A DNA stretch of 64,000 nt from contig NZ_BBZJ01000012.1 of NCBI RefSeq assembly GCF_001417775.1, positions 186,001-250,000 on the forward strand, given 5' to 3'. Made by a program: the position numbers and the translations under genes. The DNA comes from Streptomyces sp. TP-A0356 (lineage in GTDB: Bacteria; Actinomycetota; Actinomycetes; Streptomycetales; Streptomycetaceae). The notes below the pieces were generated by a model. That model did not search any database. It saw nothing but the letters and a program-made list of their open reading frames with translations, and was not told the origin of the DNA. Every line of letters begins with the position of its first letter. Positions within the stretch are counted from its first letter, which is position 1. Shown piece after piece: positions 8,183 to 17,212 of the stretch.

Positions 8183-9418
8183 TCACTCCGCCGGGCAGTC
8201 CCCGTCGGCCGTCTCGCACCGGCCCCCCGTGTCACTCGGGAGACGGCAGGCGGCGAGGGCGGCCGTGTCGTCGTAGAGGCGCGCGCCACTGTAGGCGAGC
8301 AGATCCTCGTGCAGGTGGTCGAGGAGTTCCCGAGGTGGCAGGGCGGCCCATTGCCGGACCCGCTCGGGGAGCGGGTAGAACTCACCCGTGCGGTCACGGG
8401 TCTCGGTCACGCCGTCCGTGTAGAGCAGCAGGAGGTCGCCGGGGCGGAAGGGCCGCTCGTCCGCGTGGTACTCGTCCCCGAACAGAACGCCGAGGTTGAG
8501 GGGCAGCGAGGGATCGGTCGAGTTCAGCTCGGTGACCGTCCCGTCCCGGCCGATGAGCAGGGGCGGCGGGTGGCCGCAGTTGACGATGCGGACCACGGGT
8601 GCCTTGTCGGGGATCTCGGCGAACACGGCGGTGACGAAGCGTTCCGCCACCTCGCTGCCGGGAAGCTGCGCGGCTCTGCGGGTCATGCTCCTCTCGACGC
8701 GGCGCGCCACCGCGGCCAGATCGGGCTCGTCGTGGGCGGCCTCGCGGAAGGCGCCGAGCATCGTCGCGGCCGTCTCCACCGCGACCAGGCCTTTGCCCCG
8801 GACGTCGCCGATGAGCAGGCGGACTCCGTACGCGGTGGGCACCGCCTCGTACAGGTCGCCGCCGATGCGTGCCTCCGCGGCGGCGGACAGATAGAGGGTT
8901 TCCACGCACACCTGGCCGAGGCGGTGGGGCACCGGGCGCAGCAGCACGCGCTGCGCGGTCTCCGCCACGGAGCGCACGGTGGCGAGGGTGCGTTCCCGGC
9001 GCATGCGGTGGGCGGCCAGAATCGCGCCGAGGACGCCGACCAGCGTGGTGGAGATGTAGGTGGCCACGTAGTGGCGGTCCCCCACATAGCCCACGGAGCG
9101 GCCCGCACAGCACGGAGTGCCGGCCAGGATCGCTTCGAACCCGACGGCGAAGACCGTGATGGCGGCGACGGTGGCGGGTCCGTGGGCGTAGGCGGCGACC
9201 ACGGGGAGGGCGATGAGCAGGAAGCTCACCGGCCACTGCACGGGTGTGATCGGTTCGATCACCAGGATCACCGCGACGTAGATGGCCGGCAGCCAGCGCA
9301 TCCATACGGGTGGTGCGGGCACTTGCAGGCCCGCGCCCTCGTACTGCGCCGCACGGCGGCCTTCGGCTTCGGGGCGGCCGCGCCGTTTCCGGTGCATCCA
9401 CTCACGCGGCCTGTACAC
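8183..9418 (-). CDS. Membrane-bound PP2C/SpoIIE phosphatase
   Basis: 411 residues: a basic N-terminus, about four membrane helices (residues 45-135) and a cytoplasmic SpoIIE/PP2C phosphatase. Metal and core motifs are GGDLYEA, GDVRGKG, NCGHPPPLL, LLYTDGVTE and a C-terminal DDTAAL. There is no GAF, PAS or kinase domain. Such proteins dephosphorylate anti-sigma-factor antagonists; the partner is not next to it. It is closely similar in layout to the proteins at 20572 and 31996. The GTG start at 9418 has GGAG at suitable distance. Confidence 0.9.
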   Translation of the reverse strand: MYRPREWMHRKRRGRPEAEGRRAAQYEGAGLQVPAPPVWMRWLPAIYVAVILVIEPITPVQWPVSFLLIALPVVAAYAHGPATVAAITVFAVGFEAILAGTPCCAGRSVGYVGDRHYVATYISTTLVGVLGAILAAHRMRRERTLATVRSVAETAQRVLLRPVPHRLGQVCVETLYLSAAAEARIGGDLYEAVPTAYGVRLLIGDVRGKGLVAVETAATMLGAFREAAHDEPDLAAVARRVERSMTRRAAQLPGSEVAERFVTAVFAEIPDKAPVVRIVNCGHPPPLLIGRDGTVTELNSTDPSLPLNLGVLFGDEYHADERPFRPGDLLLLYTDGVTETRDRTGEFYPLPERVRQWAALPPRELLDHLHEDLLAYSGARLYDDTAALAACRLPSDTGGRCETADGDCPAE

Positions 9419-9711
9419 GAGATCTCCTGGCAGGGCTTGATCAGGGCAACCGGGCCCCGATGCGGCTCAACGGCTCAACCCGACCATGGCTCCGGCAAGG
9501 GCATGTCAGGATCTTTGCGGCAATCCTACGACGTGGGGACCTTTGAGGATGGATGCCGGGCTTCGGTGGCCGAGGCGCTCACGCCGGGCACCATCTCTGC
9601 CAGAACTCCCCCGGGACGGCGTCGACACATGTGATGTTTTGGATAAATGACCCAAATCGGGGAATTTGCCATACGTACGCAACTCCCCCTCACGGAGAGG
9701 AGACGGCAGCG

Positions 9712-10164
9712 ATGTCGTATCCGCAACGCTCCACTGGTGGAATGGCGGCGCATCCCGAAATGTCAGAGATACGGGAGCGGCTCGAACGTACGGCGGCCAG
9801 CAACGGGGCGATCGTCATCGAAGGACTGCTCGTCCTGGCGGGCGTCTACGCCGCGATATCACCCTGGGTCCTGCACTTCTCGGCGGCCGAGCCCAACATC
9901 ACCGTCAACAACCTGATCGTCGGCATCACCGTCGGTCTGATCGGGCTCGGTCTGACCACGGCCCCGGAGGCCATGTTCCGCCTGGCCTGGGTGGTGGCAC
10001 CGCTCGGTGTGTGGCTCCTGATCTCCCCCTGGGTGGTCACCGCCACGCACGGCGCACGAGCCGGCATCATCTGGAACAACTGCGTCGTGGGCGCGGTGAC
10101 CATGCTGCTGGGACTGGCCGCGATGGGTCTGACCATCGGGGTCACCCGCCGCGCCCCTCGGTGA
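9712..10164 (+). CDS. SPW repeat membrane protein
   Basis: 150 residues with two copies of the SPW motif (ISPWVLHFS and ISPWVVTAT). Each sits in a pair of membrane helices and is followed by an Asn-Asn pair (NNLIVG, NNCVVG). This is the SPW-repeat family, a four-helix membrane protein of unknown function common in actinobacteria and proteobacteria. The N-terminal 40 residues are polar and cytoplasmic. ATG at 9712 follows GGAGAGGAGAC. A short inverted pair, TTTGG-N9-CCAAA, at 9638-9656 upstream may be an operator. Confidence 0.88.
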   Translation: MSYPQRSTGGMAAHPEMSEIRERLERTAASNGAIVIEGLLVLAGVYAAISPWVLHFSAAEPNITVNNLIVGITVGLIGLGLTTAPEAMFRLAWVVAPLGVWLLISPWVVTATHGARAGIIWNNCVVGAVTMLLGLAAMGLTIGVTRRAPR

Positions 10165-10177
10165 GGCGAGAGTGTGT

Positions 10178-10203
10178 CGTGCCCGGGTCCGCCCGCGGGC
10201 ACG
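10178..10203 (+). terminator. Hairpin between convergent genes
   Basis: CGTGCCCG pairs with CGGGCACG around a ten-base loop, directly downstream of the SPW gene. It may serve both convergent genes. Confidence 0.6.
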
Positions 10204-10270
10204 GCACCTCCCGGCCGCCCCGACCCCAACGGGCGGAAGGCATTCGCCCCCGGTGTCAGGGGCCGATGGT

Positions 10271-11404
10271 TCACGCGACAGCCGCCTCGAGGAACTCCAG
10301 TACCCGTGACAGGACGTCACCGCGGAAGAGCGTCCGCCCGTGAGCGATGCGTCGTTCCCGGTCGGGACCCGCCGCCGTGAGCCGATCCAGCGAGCCGAGC
10401 AGGCCGGCCTCGTCCGTGGCCAGGTCCGAGACGCCCAACGCGGCCATCCGACGTACGCCCTCCGCGCCATGGCCGGGCAGGGGGCGGTACCCCACCACCG
10501 GGAGCCCCACGGCCAGGGCCTGTACGGCGGTCTGCCCCGCGGCGTTGTCCACGAGCGCGCCGGCCACGTGCATGAGGCCGGGCATATCGGCGATCCAGCC
10601 GAGTGCGAGGACACCCGGGAGCTGGGACAGGCGCCCGCGTAGCCGTGTGTTGCGGCCGCACAGCACGACCGGGAGGTATCCGTGGGCGGTCAGCAGCCCG
10701 GCCGTCGCGGCAAGGCGGGATCCCGCTCCCCAGGCACCGGCGGAGAGCAGGACAGGGGGGCGCCCGGGAGCGCGCCGGGTGAAGGACCGTGACCACTGCG
10801 GCGCCCCGGGGGCCGGGGCGAAGAACCTGGGTGCCACGACCGGGCCGGTGGCTTCGGCGGGTGCGTCGATGTCCTGGCGCACCTCACGCACGGCTTCGTC
10901 CGTGAGGCAGAAGTACCTGTCGTTCCCCGGGTGGAGCCACTGCCGGTGGACGGCGAAGTCGATCAGGAACACGGCGCTCGGCACCTCCAGTCGCCCTCGG
11001 GACCTGAGATGCCCGGTCAGCTGCGCACCGAGGTGGAAGACGGGGACGACGACATCCGCACCGGTCCGCTCCACCAGTTCCGTCAGGCGCTGGCCCGCGA
11101 GGCCGGCCAGCGGCACACCGCTCGGACGACGGCCGCCCCCGCGCCGCAGCAGCGTGTCGTAGAGGGCGGCGTACGCCCAGGGGAAGTGCCGTACCGAGGC
11201 CTGATAGCTGCGCCGAAGGCCCGAACCCAGGCCGTACGGCAGCAGGTGGAGGACGTCCGCCACGTGCGCCTCATGACCGCGCTCCCTGGCGCGGCGCTCC
11301 AGCTCGACGGCCACCGTGTCGTGTCCGGACCCCATGCTCGCGCTGATGATCAGCAGCCGCCGCCCGTTCGTGGACCGTGGGGCGGGACCGACAGCCTCAG
11401 CCAT
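10271..11404 (-). CDS. GT28/MGDG synthase-like glycosyltransferase
   Basis: 377 residues of GT-B fold. The N-terminal acceptor domain starts with LLIISASMGSGHDTVAVELE, which is the MGDG synthase/MurG-type N-terminal motif. The C-terminal domain has the donor-binding pattern VDNAAGQTAVQALAVGLPVV. The family transfers sugars to lipids or lipid-linked acceptors at the inner face of the membrane. There is no signal peptide or membrane helix, so peripheral membrane association is likely. The donor and acceptor are unknown. The ATG at 11404 has only a poor ribosome site. Confidence 0.82.
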   Translation of the reverse strand: MAEAVGPAPRSTNGRRLLIISASMGSGHDTVAVELERRARERGHEAHVADVLHLLPYGLGSGLRRSYQASVRHFPWAYAALYDTLLRRGGGRRPSGVPLAGLAGQRLTELVERTGADVVVPVFHLGAQLTGHLRSRGRLEVPSAVFLIDFAVHRQWLHPGNDRYFCLTDEAVREVRQDIDAPAEATGPVVAPRFFAPAPGAPQWSRSFTRRAPGRPPVLLSAGAWGAGSRLAATAGLLTAHGYLPVVLCGRNTRLRGRLSQLPGVLALGWIADMPGLMHVAGALVDNAAGQTAVQALAVGLPVVGYRPLPGHGAEGVRRMAALGVSDLATDEAGLLGSLDRLTAAGPDRERRIAHGRTLFRGDVLSRVLEFLEAAVA

Positions 11405-11703
11405 GACTCACGACGCCGCCGGCGGCCGACAGGAGCGGCCCGGACGCGGCGACCGAACCGCGCGGGCCACGGTCCATCCCGCCAGGCCTCCCGATCGCTC
11501 GCGTCGCCTGGCGCCGAGACGCAGGGGAAAATGTACGCACTGGTACCGATTGTCCCTTGCTGTGCTGTACAAACCCGTCCACGCGTTCCTGGTTTCGGAG
11601 CGTGACGAGCGGGATACACCCGTTCGCCTCGTCCGTCCGGCCCCAGGAGCCTCGCCCTCACCCGCCCGTCCGGTGTTCGCCGTCGCAGCCGAGGTCAGCC
11701 GAC

Positions 11704-12555
11704 ATGTCTCAAGCTCCCTCCCGTGCTCGATCCGCCCCCGCCCCGTCCGTGGACGCGCCGTCTCCGGCCGCCCTCCCCGTGCGTCGGCGTACCGGGGACC
11801 CGTCGGCCCCCCGGGGCACGGCACTGGTGACCGGCGCCTCCTCGGGCATCGGGGCCGCCGTTGCGCGTCGTCTGGCCGCCGAGGGCGGCTGGCGCCTGGT
11901 GCTGAACGGGCGTGACGCGGCACGGCTGGCGCGCGTCGCCGACCGGGCACCGGCCACCGTCTTCCCCGCGGATCTCACCCGGCAGGCTGAGACCCGGCAG
12001 CTGGCCGAGTTCGCCCTCGACCACCTCGGCCGGGTGGACCTGCTGGTGGCCTGCGCCGGTATCGGCTGGGCGGGTGACTTCAGCAGCATGCCCGCACGCG
12101 CCATCGACGAAGTCATCGACGTCGATGTGCTCGCCACGATGCACCTGGTACGGCACCTGCTCCCCCGGATGGTGGAAGCCGGCTCGGGACGTGTAGTGAT
12201 CATCGGATCCCTGGCGGGCACGGTCGGCGTGCGCGGCGAGGCCGTCTACTCCGCCGCCAAGGCCGCGCTCGCGACGTACGCCGACGCCTTGCGGTACGAA
12301 CTGCGCGGCACCGGCGTCGGCGTCACCCATGTGGTCCCCGGTGTGGTGGACACTCCGTTCTTCGAACGCCGGGGCGTGCCCTACCGACGGTCGCGGCCGA
12401 CACCGGTCCCGCCCGAGCGGGTGGCGGACGCCGTCTGGTCCGCCGTCTCCCGGGGCAGGGACGAGGTCTACGTCCCCGGCTGGCTGCGCCTGCCCGCGCG
12501 GGTGCGCGGCGCGGCGCCGGCCCTCTACCGGTGTCTCGCCGCCAGGTTCGGATGA
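11704..12555 (+). CDS. SDR family NAD(P)-dependent oxidoreductase
   Basis: 283 residues. A proline-rich N-terminal extension of about 40 residues precedes the SDR core. Nucleotide motif is TGASSGIGAAVARR; NNAG is replaced by ACAGIGWAG; catalytic residues are Ser in IIGSLAG and YSAAKAAL. The C-terminal part (VVDTPFFERR, EVYVPGWLRLPARVR) is that of the DHRS7/SDR200-like lipid-modifying SDRs, which fits membrane-proximal action. It starts a run of three same-strand genes (SDR, DMT transporter, polysaccharide deacetylase) spaced by 7 and 41 bases, so they are probably one operon. Confidence 0.88.
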   Translation: MSQAPSRARSAPAPSVDAPSPAALPVRRRTGDPSAPRGTALVTGASSGIGAAVARRLAAEGGWRLVLNGRDAARLARVADRAPATVFPADLTRQAETRQLAEFALDHLGRVDLLVACAGIGWAGDFSSMPARAIDEVIDVDVLATMHLVRHLLPRMVEAGSGRVVIIGSLAGTVGVRGEAVYSAAKAALATYADALRYELRGTGVGVTHVVPGVVDTPFFERRGVPYRRSRPTPVPPERVADAVWSAVSRGRDEVYVPGWLRLPARVRGAAPALYRCLAARFG

Positions 12556-12562
12556 GTGACGG

Positions 12563-13489
12563 TTGAGCGCCCTCACCGTCGGGCTCGCCCTGCTCGCGGC
12601 GCTCGGCAACGCCTCGGCCTCCGTCCTGCAGCGGCGGGCGGCCACGGACGAAGCCGAAGGCGGCCGCGGGGCGCGCCAGGCGATGCGGTGGCTCGGCCGT
12701 GTGCTGCGCCGACCGTACTGGCTGGCGGGTGCCGGCCTGCTCGCGCTGTCGACCGTGTTGCAGGCGTCCGCGCTGGCCGTGGGGAACCTGTCCGTCGTAC
12801 AGCCCCTGCTGGCCAGTGAACTTCTGTTCACCCTGGCCGTCGGCAGCGTGGTCTTCCACCGCCGTCCGAACCGTCGCACCTGGCTGGCGTTCACGGCCCT
12901 GGCCGTCGGTCTGGCTCTCTTCCTGGGCGTGGCCGCGCCCTCCTCCGGCCGGCCCACGGCGCTGCCCGGGCGCTGGCCCGCGGCGGCAGCGGCGGTGCTG
13001 TGCGCCGTCACCCTGCTGATCGTCCTGGCCCGGGTGGTGAGGGGCGGGTCGCGCGCCGCGCTGCTCGGGCTGTCGTCCGCGGTGTCGTTCGCCGCCACGG
13101 CCGCGCTGATGAAGGAGGTGATGGGCAGGCTCACGCAGGGTGTGGCCACCGTGCTCACGCAGTGGCCGCCGTATGCCGCCGTCACCATGGGAGTGGTCGG
13201 CTTCCTGCTGCTGCAGAGCGCGTTCCGCGCCGGGAGCCTGACGGCGTCCCAGCCCGCTCTCACCCTCGGTGACGCGGTGACCAGCGTGGCGCTGGGATGG
13301 GCGCTGTTCGACGAGCACATCGCCCTCGGGGTTCAGGTGGTGCCCGAAGTGGCCGGGATCGTGCTCATCGGGGCGGGAAGCATCGGTCTGGCGAGTGCCG
13401 TGTCGGTCGGCGGTACGTGGGACGCGGCGCCCGGAGGGCGGAACGGATCCGACCCCGGCACCCAGGAACCGGCGCCGCAGAGATCGTGA
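12563..13489 (+). CDS. DMT/EamA-like membrane transporter
   Basis: 308 residues, nine to ten membrane helices in two related halves. The N-terminus (ALLAALGNASASVLQRRA) and the VVQPLLASELLFTL motif are typical of DMT superfamily proteins related to NIPA/EamA transporters. The C-terminus is hydrophilic. TTG at 12563 is the only plausible start in this frame; it lies 7 bases after the SDR stop with GGATGAG as ribosome site. The substrate is unknown. Confidence 0.82.
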   Translation: MSALTVGLALLAALGNASASVLQRRAATDEAEGGRGARQAMRWLGRVLRRPYWLAGAGLLALSTVLQASALAVGNLSVVQPLLASELLFTLAVGSVVFHRRPNRRTWLAFTALAVGLALFLGVAAPSSGRPTALPGRWPAAAAAVLCAVTLLIVLARVVRGGSRAALLGLSSAVSFAATAALMKEVMGRLTQGVATVLTQWPPYAAVTMGVVGFLLLQSAFRAGSLTASQPALTLGDAVTSVALGWALFDEHIALGVQVVPEVAGIVLIGAGSIGLASAVSVGGTWDAAPGGRNGSDPGTQEPAPQRS

Positions 13490-13530
13490 ACCGGTACCCG
13501 AGCCCAGGACCGCAAGGAGGCGCGTTGCCG

Positions 13531-14349
13531 ATGTCTCTTCCACACGCCCATTCCCCCGCCCGGCGCGCGGCGGTGGCACTGGTGCCGTTCGCCGCGGTGG
13601 CCGCCGCGCACATGGGTCCGGCCGCCACCTGGCTGCCGGGCCTCAGGCGCCGCTTCTTCCCGGGGCTCGCCGGCGTGGGCCGCCGCGATCACATCGCTCT
13701 CACGTTCGACGACGGCCCCGATCCGAGGTCCACACCGCGCTTCCTGGACGCGCTGGACGGCCTGGGTGTGCGGGCGACCTTCTTCGTACTGGGTGAGAGT
13801 GTCGAACGGCATCCGGCGCTGGCCCGCGAGACAGCCGAACGGGGGCACGAACTCGCCGTCCACGGCTGGACGCACAGCCGCCCCTGGCTGCCCTTGCCGG
13901 GTCGCGACGTGGCGGACCTGGTGCGGGCGGTGGACGCGGTGTACGACGCGGCGGGCCGTCGGCCGCGGTGGTACCGCCCGCCGTACGGCATCCTCACGTC
14001 CGGGCGCTGGGCGGCGGCCCGGAGGGCCGGACTGCGGCCGGTGCTGTGGACCGCCTGGGGCCGGGACTGGACTGCCGACGCCGCCCCCGCCTCCGTACAC
14101 GCGGCGCTGGCATCCGGTCTGCGCGGCGGAGGCACCCTTCTCCTGCACGACTCGGACCGGGCCTCCGCGGCCGGCTGCTGGCACTCCGCGCTGGGAGCGC
14201 TGCCCGGGATCGTGAACTGCTGCCGCGCGGCCGGGTTGTCCGTCGGCCCGCTCGCCGAGCACGGCACGGGCGCCGCGGCGGCACCCTGCACGCGGGCACC
14301 CGACCAGGAACCCCTCGCCTGCGGCGGCGCACGGCCACGTCGAGCCTGA
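13531..14349 (+). CDS. NodB-type polysaccharide deacetylase
   Basis: 272 residues. An N-terminal signal anchor (residues about 10-35) places the enzyme outside the membrane. NodB motifs in order: TFDDGPDP (catalytic Asp and metal Asp), HGWTHSRPW (the two metal His), WYRPPYG, WGRDW, and LLLHDS with the catalytic-domain His. It should remove N- or O-acetyl groups from cell-wall or surface polysaccharide. The ATG at 13531 has AAGGAGG ten bases upstream. An in-frame TTG at 13525, or a GTG overlapping the previous stop, are alternatives. The C-terminal 35 residues are low-complexity and Cys-containing. Confidence 0.9.
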   Translation: MSLPHAHSPARRAAVALVPFAAVAAAHMGPAATWLPGLRRRFFPGLAGVGRRDHIALTFDDGPDPRSTPRFLDALDGLGVRATFFVLGESVERHPALARETAERGHELAVHGWTHSRPWLPLPGRDVADLVRAVDAVYDAAGRRPRWYRPPYGILTSGRWAAARRAGLRPVLWTAWGRDWTADAAPASVHAALASGLRGGGTLLLHDSDRASAAGCWHSALGALPGIVNCCRAAGLSVGPLAEHGTGAAAAPCTRAPDQEPLACGGARPRRA

Positions 14350-14431
14350 GAGCTCCGAACAGAATGGGCGCCCGGTTCGCGGCGCCTGGCACGCACGCTC
14401 GCTGATGGGACTCCCACTCTGTTCGGAGCTC
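14350..14431. repeat. Dispersed inverted-repeat element, copy A (complete)
   Basis: 82 bases bounded by a 19-base inverted repeat with one mismatch: GAGCTCCGAACAGAATGGG at 14350-14368 and CCCACTCTGTTCGGAGCTC at 14413-14431. The interior carries its own small hairpin (GGCGCC...GGCGCC). It begins at the base after the deacetylase stop codon. It contains no open frame. Related sequence occurs at 7052-7110 and 35251-35286. Confidence 0.75.
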
Positions 14432-14447
14432 CAAGCCGTACCCGCCG

Positions 14448-15191
14448 TCACGGCGTGGCTTCCTCCAGCAGGTGGGGGCCGTTGTTGCGGACGCTGTTGA
14501 CGGCCGTGGAGACCGGCCGGGCCGCCAGGTGGCCGTGCGCGGGCGGGGTCAGCAGCGCGCGGAGTTCGTCGGGGTCCTGGTGGCGCGGGTCGAGCCAGGC
14601 GTCGTAGTGGCCGGGGGTGAGGGCGAGCGGCATACGGGGGTGGACGCGGCCGGCTTCGTCCGTGGCCTCGGTGGTGATGATGGTGCAGGTCATCAGCCAC
14701 GCGGCGGGATCGTCGTCATGCTTGACCGACGGGTCGCGCCAGTATGCGTACAGCCCGGCGAGCGCCAGTACCTGCCCGTCGGTGGGATGGATGAAGTACG
14801 GCTGCTTGCGGGCCTTGCCCGACTCGCGGTCCTCGATCTGCTCCCACTCGTAGAAGCCGTCGGCCGGCAGCAGGCAACGGTGCTGGGCGAACGCGCGCCG
14901 GAAGGCGGGCTTCTCGTGCACGGTCTCCACCCGGGCGTTGATCATCTTCGCGCCGGCCCTCGCGTCCTTCGCCCAGGACGGCACCAGGCCCCAGCGCAGG
15001 GTCCTCAACTGCCGCCGCGCCGAGGCGTCATGGCCCGCGCCGCGCGGGGTGCGTTCGAGGACGGCCCATACGTCGTCGGTCGGGGCGACGTTCCAGTTCG
15101 GCGCCAGCGCCTCCTGGGGGCGCCAGTCGGTGACATGGAAGAGCTGGGCCAGGTCCTCGGGGCTGCGGGTGGAGACGTAGCGGCCGCACAT
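14448..15191 (-). CDS. SRAP/YedK-HMCES family protein (abasic-site DNA-protein crosslinker)
   Basis: 247 residues, full-length SRAP domain. The conserved catalytic Cys is residue 2 (MCGRYVS), which fixes the start. The other conserved elements are present: NARVETVHEKPAFR (Asn and DNA-contact residues), DGFYEWE (Glu) and HPRMPLAL (active-site His). By homology it forms a thiazolidine crosslink with abasic sites in single-stranded DNA and shields them. It stands alone, downstream of the repeat element. Confidence 0.93.
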   Translation of the reverse strand: MCGRYVSTRSPEDLAQLFHVTDWRPQEALAPNWNVAPTDDVWAVLERTPRGAGHDASARRQLRTLRWGLVPSWAKDARAGAKMINARVETVHEKPAFRRAFAQHRCLLPADGFYEWEQIEDRESGKARKQPYFIHPTDGQVLALAGLYAYWRDPSVKHDDDPAAWLMTCTIITTEATDEAGRVHPRMPLALTPGHYDAWLDPRHQDPDELRALLTPPAHGHLAARPVSTAVNSVRNNGPHLLEEATP

Positions 15192-15335
15192 ACCGCCACT
15201 GTGCCACGCTCACCCACGTCTGCCGGGCGACCCCGCCCGTGGGCCTCCGTCTCGCGACCGCGCCGGCGCGTCCTGCCGTGCGCCCGGCCGGGGAACCGCG
15301 AGGCAGGATGCCCCCGTTGCGCTGATCCTGGAGAG

Positions 15336-15857
15336 GTGACACGTCAGGCCTCCCTGCAAGACCCGGATGCGGGACGACCGGCCGACACGGCCCGGACCAA
15401 CTACACGGGCGCGGTCTACGGCTCGCTCCTCGCCGCCTCCGTCGTCGCCGGCACCAGCACATTCGGGCCGTACCCGAGGCTCGAACTCGTGCTGCTCCTG
15501 CTGTGCACCGGCGTGGTGTTCTGGGCCGCGCACGCCTACTCCGGCTTCGTCGGCGACCGGCTGCTGCACAGGCCGCTGAGCTGGGCGGAGGTCCGTGACG
15601 TCGGCAGCCGGGAGTGGCCGATCGCGCAGGCGGCCGTGCTGCCGGCCACCGCGGTCGCGATCAGTCCCCTCCTGCGGCTCGGACTCGCGGGGGCGGCTTG
15701 GCTGGCACTCGGCATCGCCCTGGCCCAGCAGGTCTTCTGGGCCGGCACCGCGGCACGGCGGGCCGGGGCCTCCGCCCTCGCGGTGGCATCCGTGGGCGCC
15801 GTCAATCTCGTACTCGGCCTGGTGATCGTCGCCGCCAAGGTCGCGATCCAGCACTGA
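15336..15857 (+). CDS. Hypothetical membrane protein
   Basis: 173 residues with a short polar N-terminus (TARTNYTGAVYGS) and four predicted membrane helices: LLAASVVAGTST, LELVLLLLCTGVVFWAAHAY, LLRLGLAGAAWLALGIAL and ALAVASVGAVNLVLGLVIVA. I do not recognise a named family, though the arrangement looks like a conserved actinobacterial protein. The GTG at 15336 is uncertain because the nearest purine-rich site (GGAGAG) is very close. There is no other in-frame start before the first helix. Confidence 0.7.
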   Translation: MTRQASLQDPDAGRPADTARTNYTGAVYGSLLAASVVAGTSTFGPYPRLELVLLLLCTGVVFWAAHAYSGFVGDRLLHRPLSWAEVRDVGSREWPIAQAAVLPATAVAISPLLRLGLAGAAWLALGIALAQQVFWAGTAARRAGASALAVASVGAVNLVLGLVIVAAKVAIQH

Positions 15858-16024
15858 CATACGTGCCGCGCACATCCGTGCGCTGCGCGCGAGCGAGGGC
15901 GGCGACCTGCTGGTCATGGGCACCCCACGCCCGTACGGGCCCTCCAGGACTGGGGCTCGCGTCCACGGTCACCAGCGGCACGGGTGTCCCGGTGTGCACG
16001 TACCGGCGCCCCGCTGCCTCCTGA
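15856..16024 (+). pseudogene. Remnant of a RibD-C/dihydrofolate reductase-like protein
   Basis: One frame gives HIRALRASEGGDLLVMG. A second, frameshifted frame gives STVTSGTGVPVCTYRRPAAS and then TGA at 16022-16024. These resemble two parts of the RibD C-terminal/DHFR-like domain: the ALKxxxGGDLLVxGS strand-helix and the terminal LVDSTVTGTGVxxxTY strand. The intervening 60 or so residues are missing and the frame is broken. The match is from memory of the family, not from an alignment. Confidence 0.5.
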
Positions 16025-16050
16025 GCCGTCTCGCCCCCGACAGCGCTCGG

Positions 16051-17136
16051 TCAGTCCAGACGGCGCCGGTCCTCCTCGTCCCACGCGCGGGTGTCGCGCG
16101 GCTCGGTGTAGGGCTCCTCGTCGGGTGGATGGCCGCCGGCGATCGCCCGCTGCCGCGCGGTCTCCGCGTCGAACTCCAGCCCCAGCAGGATCGCCAGATT
16201 GCCGATCCACAGCCAGATCAGGAAGATGACCACGCCCGCCATGGCTCCGTAGGCCCTGTTGTACGAGGCGAAGTGGGACACGTAGATCGCGAACCCACCG
16301 GAGGCGACCATCCAGATCACCAGCGCCACGAAGCTGCCGGGGGTGATCCAGCGGAAGCCGCGGACCTTCGCGTTCGGCGTGGCCCAGTACAGGATCCCGA
16401 TCATGAGCATCACCAGTACGAGGAGCACGGGCCACTTGGCGATCGACCACACCGTCAGCGCCGTGTGCCCGATGCCCAGCGCGGTGCCGACCTGCCGGGC
16501 CAGGTCTCCGGTGAAGACCACGATCAGCGCGCTGATCACGGCCAGCACCATGAGCACCACGGTGACGGCGATGCGGATGGGGAGCACCTTCCAGAGGGGG
16601 CGGCCCTCGGGTATGTCGTAGACGGCGTTGGCGGCGCGGATGAACGCGGCGATGTAGCCGGATGCCGCCCACACCGACAGGGCCAGGCCCGCGAACGCCA
16701 CGACCGACCCGGTGGCGGTCTGTCCCTGCAGTTGTTCCACGGTCCGGGTGAGGATGTCCCGGGCCGAGCCGGGGGCGAACCGCTTGAGGTTGGCCACCAC
16801 CTGGTCGGTCGCCGACCTGCCCACGATGCCCAGCAGGGACACCAGCACCAGCAGGGCCGGGAAGAGGGACAGCACACCGTAGTAGGTGAGGGCAGCGGCC
16901 CGGTCGGTCAGTTCGTCCTTCTGGAACTCGCGCAGGGTGCCCTTCAGCACCGCCCACCACGAGCGCCCGGGCAGCTGTGTGGGCGCGTCCGGGGCCCTGT
17001 GCTCCACCTCGGGGTCCGGTCCGGGCCGCTCGGCCGTGGAGTCCTCGGGGGGCTCCCTCCGGCGGTCCGGCGATTCCGGCGGAGGGCCGTGCCGCCCCGC
17101 GTCGTCCCTGCGTCCCCGTTTCGGCAGCCGATTCAT
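16051..17136 (-). CDS. YihY/BrkB family inner-membrane protein
   Basis: 361 residues. A long charged N-terminal tail (about 60 residues) precedes a YihY/BrkB domain with six membrane helices. Family hallmarks: RAAALTYYGVLSLFPALLVLVSLLG, ASGYIAAFIRAANAVYDIPEGRP, VRGFRWITPGSFVALVIWMVASGGFAIYVSHFASYNRAYG (in parts) and LIWLWIGNLAILLGLEFDAE. The family function is unsettled. The C-terminus is acidic. It is read in the same direction as the next gene upstream, 76 bases away. Confidence 0.9.
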   Translation of the reverse strand: MNRLPKRGRRDDAGRHGPPPESPDRRREPPEDSTAERPGPDPEVEHRAPDAPTQLPGRSWWAVLKGTLREFQKDELTDRAAALTYYGVLSLFPALLVLVSLLGIVGRSATDQVVANLKRFAPGSARDILTRTVEQLQGQTATGSVVAFAGLALSVWAASGYIAAFIRAANAVYDIPEGRPLWKVLPIRIAVTVVLMVLAVISALIVVFTGDLARQVGTALGIGHTALTVWSIAKWPVLLVLVMLMIGILYWATPNAKVRGFRWITPGSFVALVIWMVASGGFAIYVSHFASYNRAYGAMAGVVIFLIWLWIGNLAILLGLEFDAETARQRAIAGGHPPDEEPYTEPRDTRAWDEEDRRRLD

Positions 17137-17212
17137 ACGGGACCGGGTATCCCGGTCCCCGCCGGTTCACTCGGCCTGCGGTACGAGAACCGTACGCCCG
17201 AGCAGCGTGTCA

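Noticed and set aside
9638..9665. SigB-type promoter before the SPW gene
   Set aside because: GGAT-N14-GGGGAA only partly fits GNNT-N14-16-GGGTAY; too weak to list.
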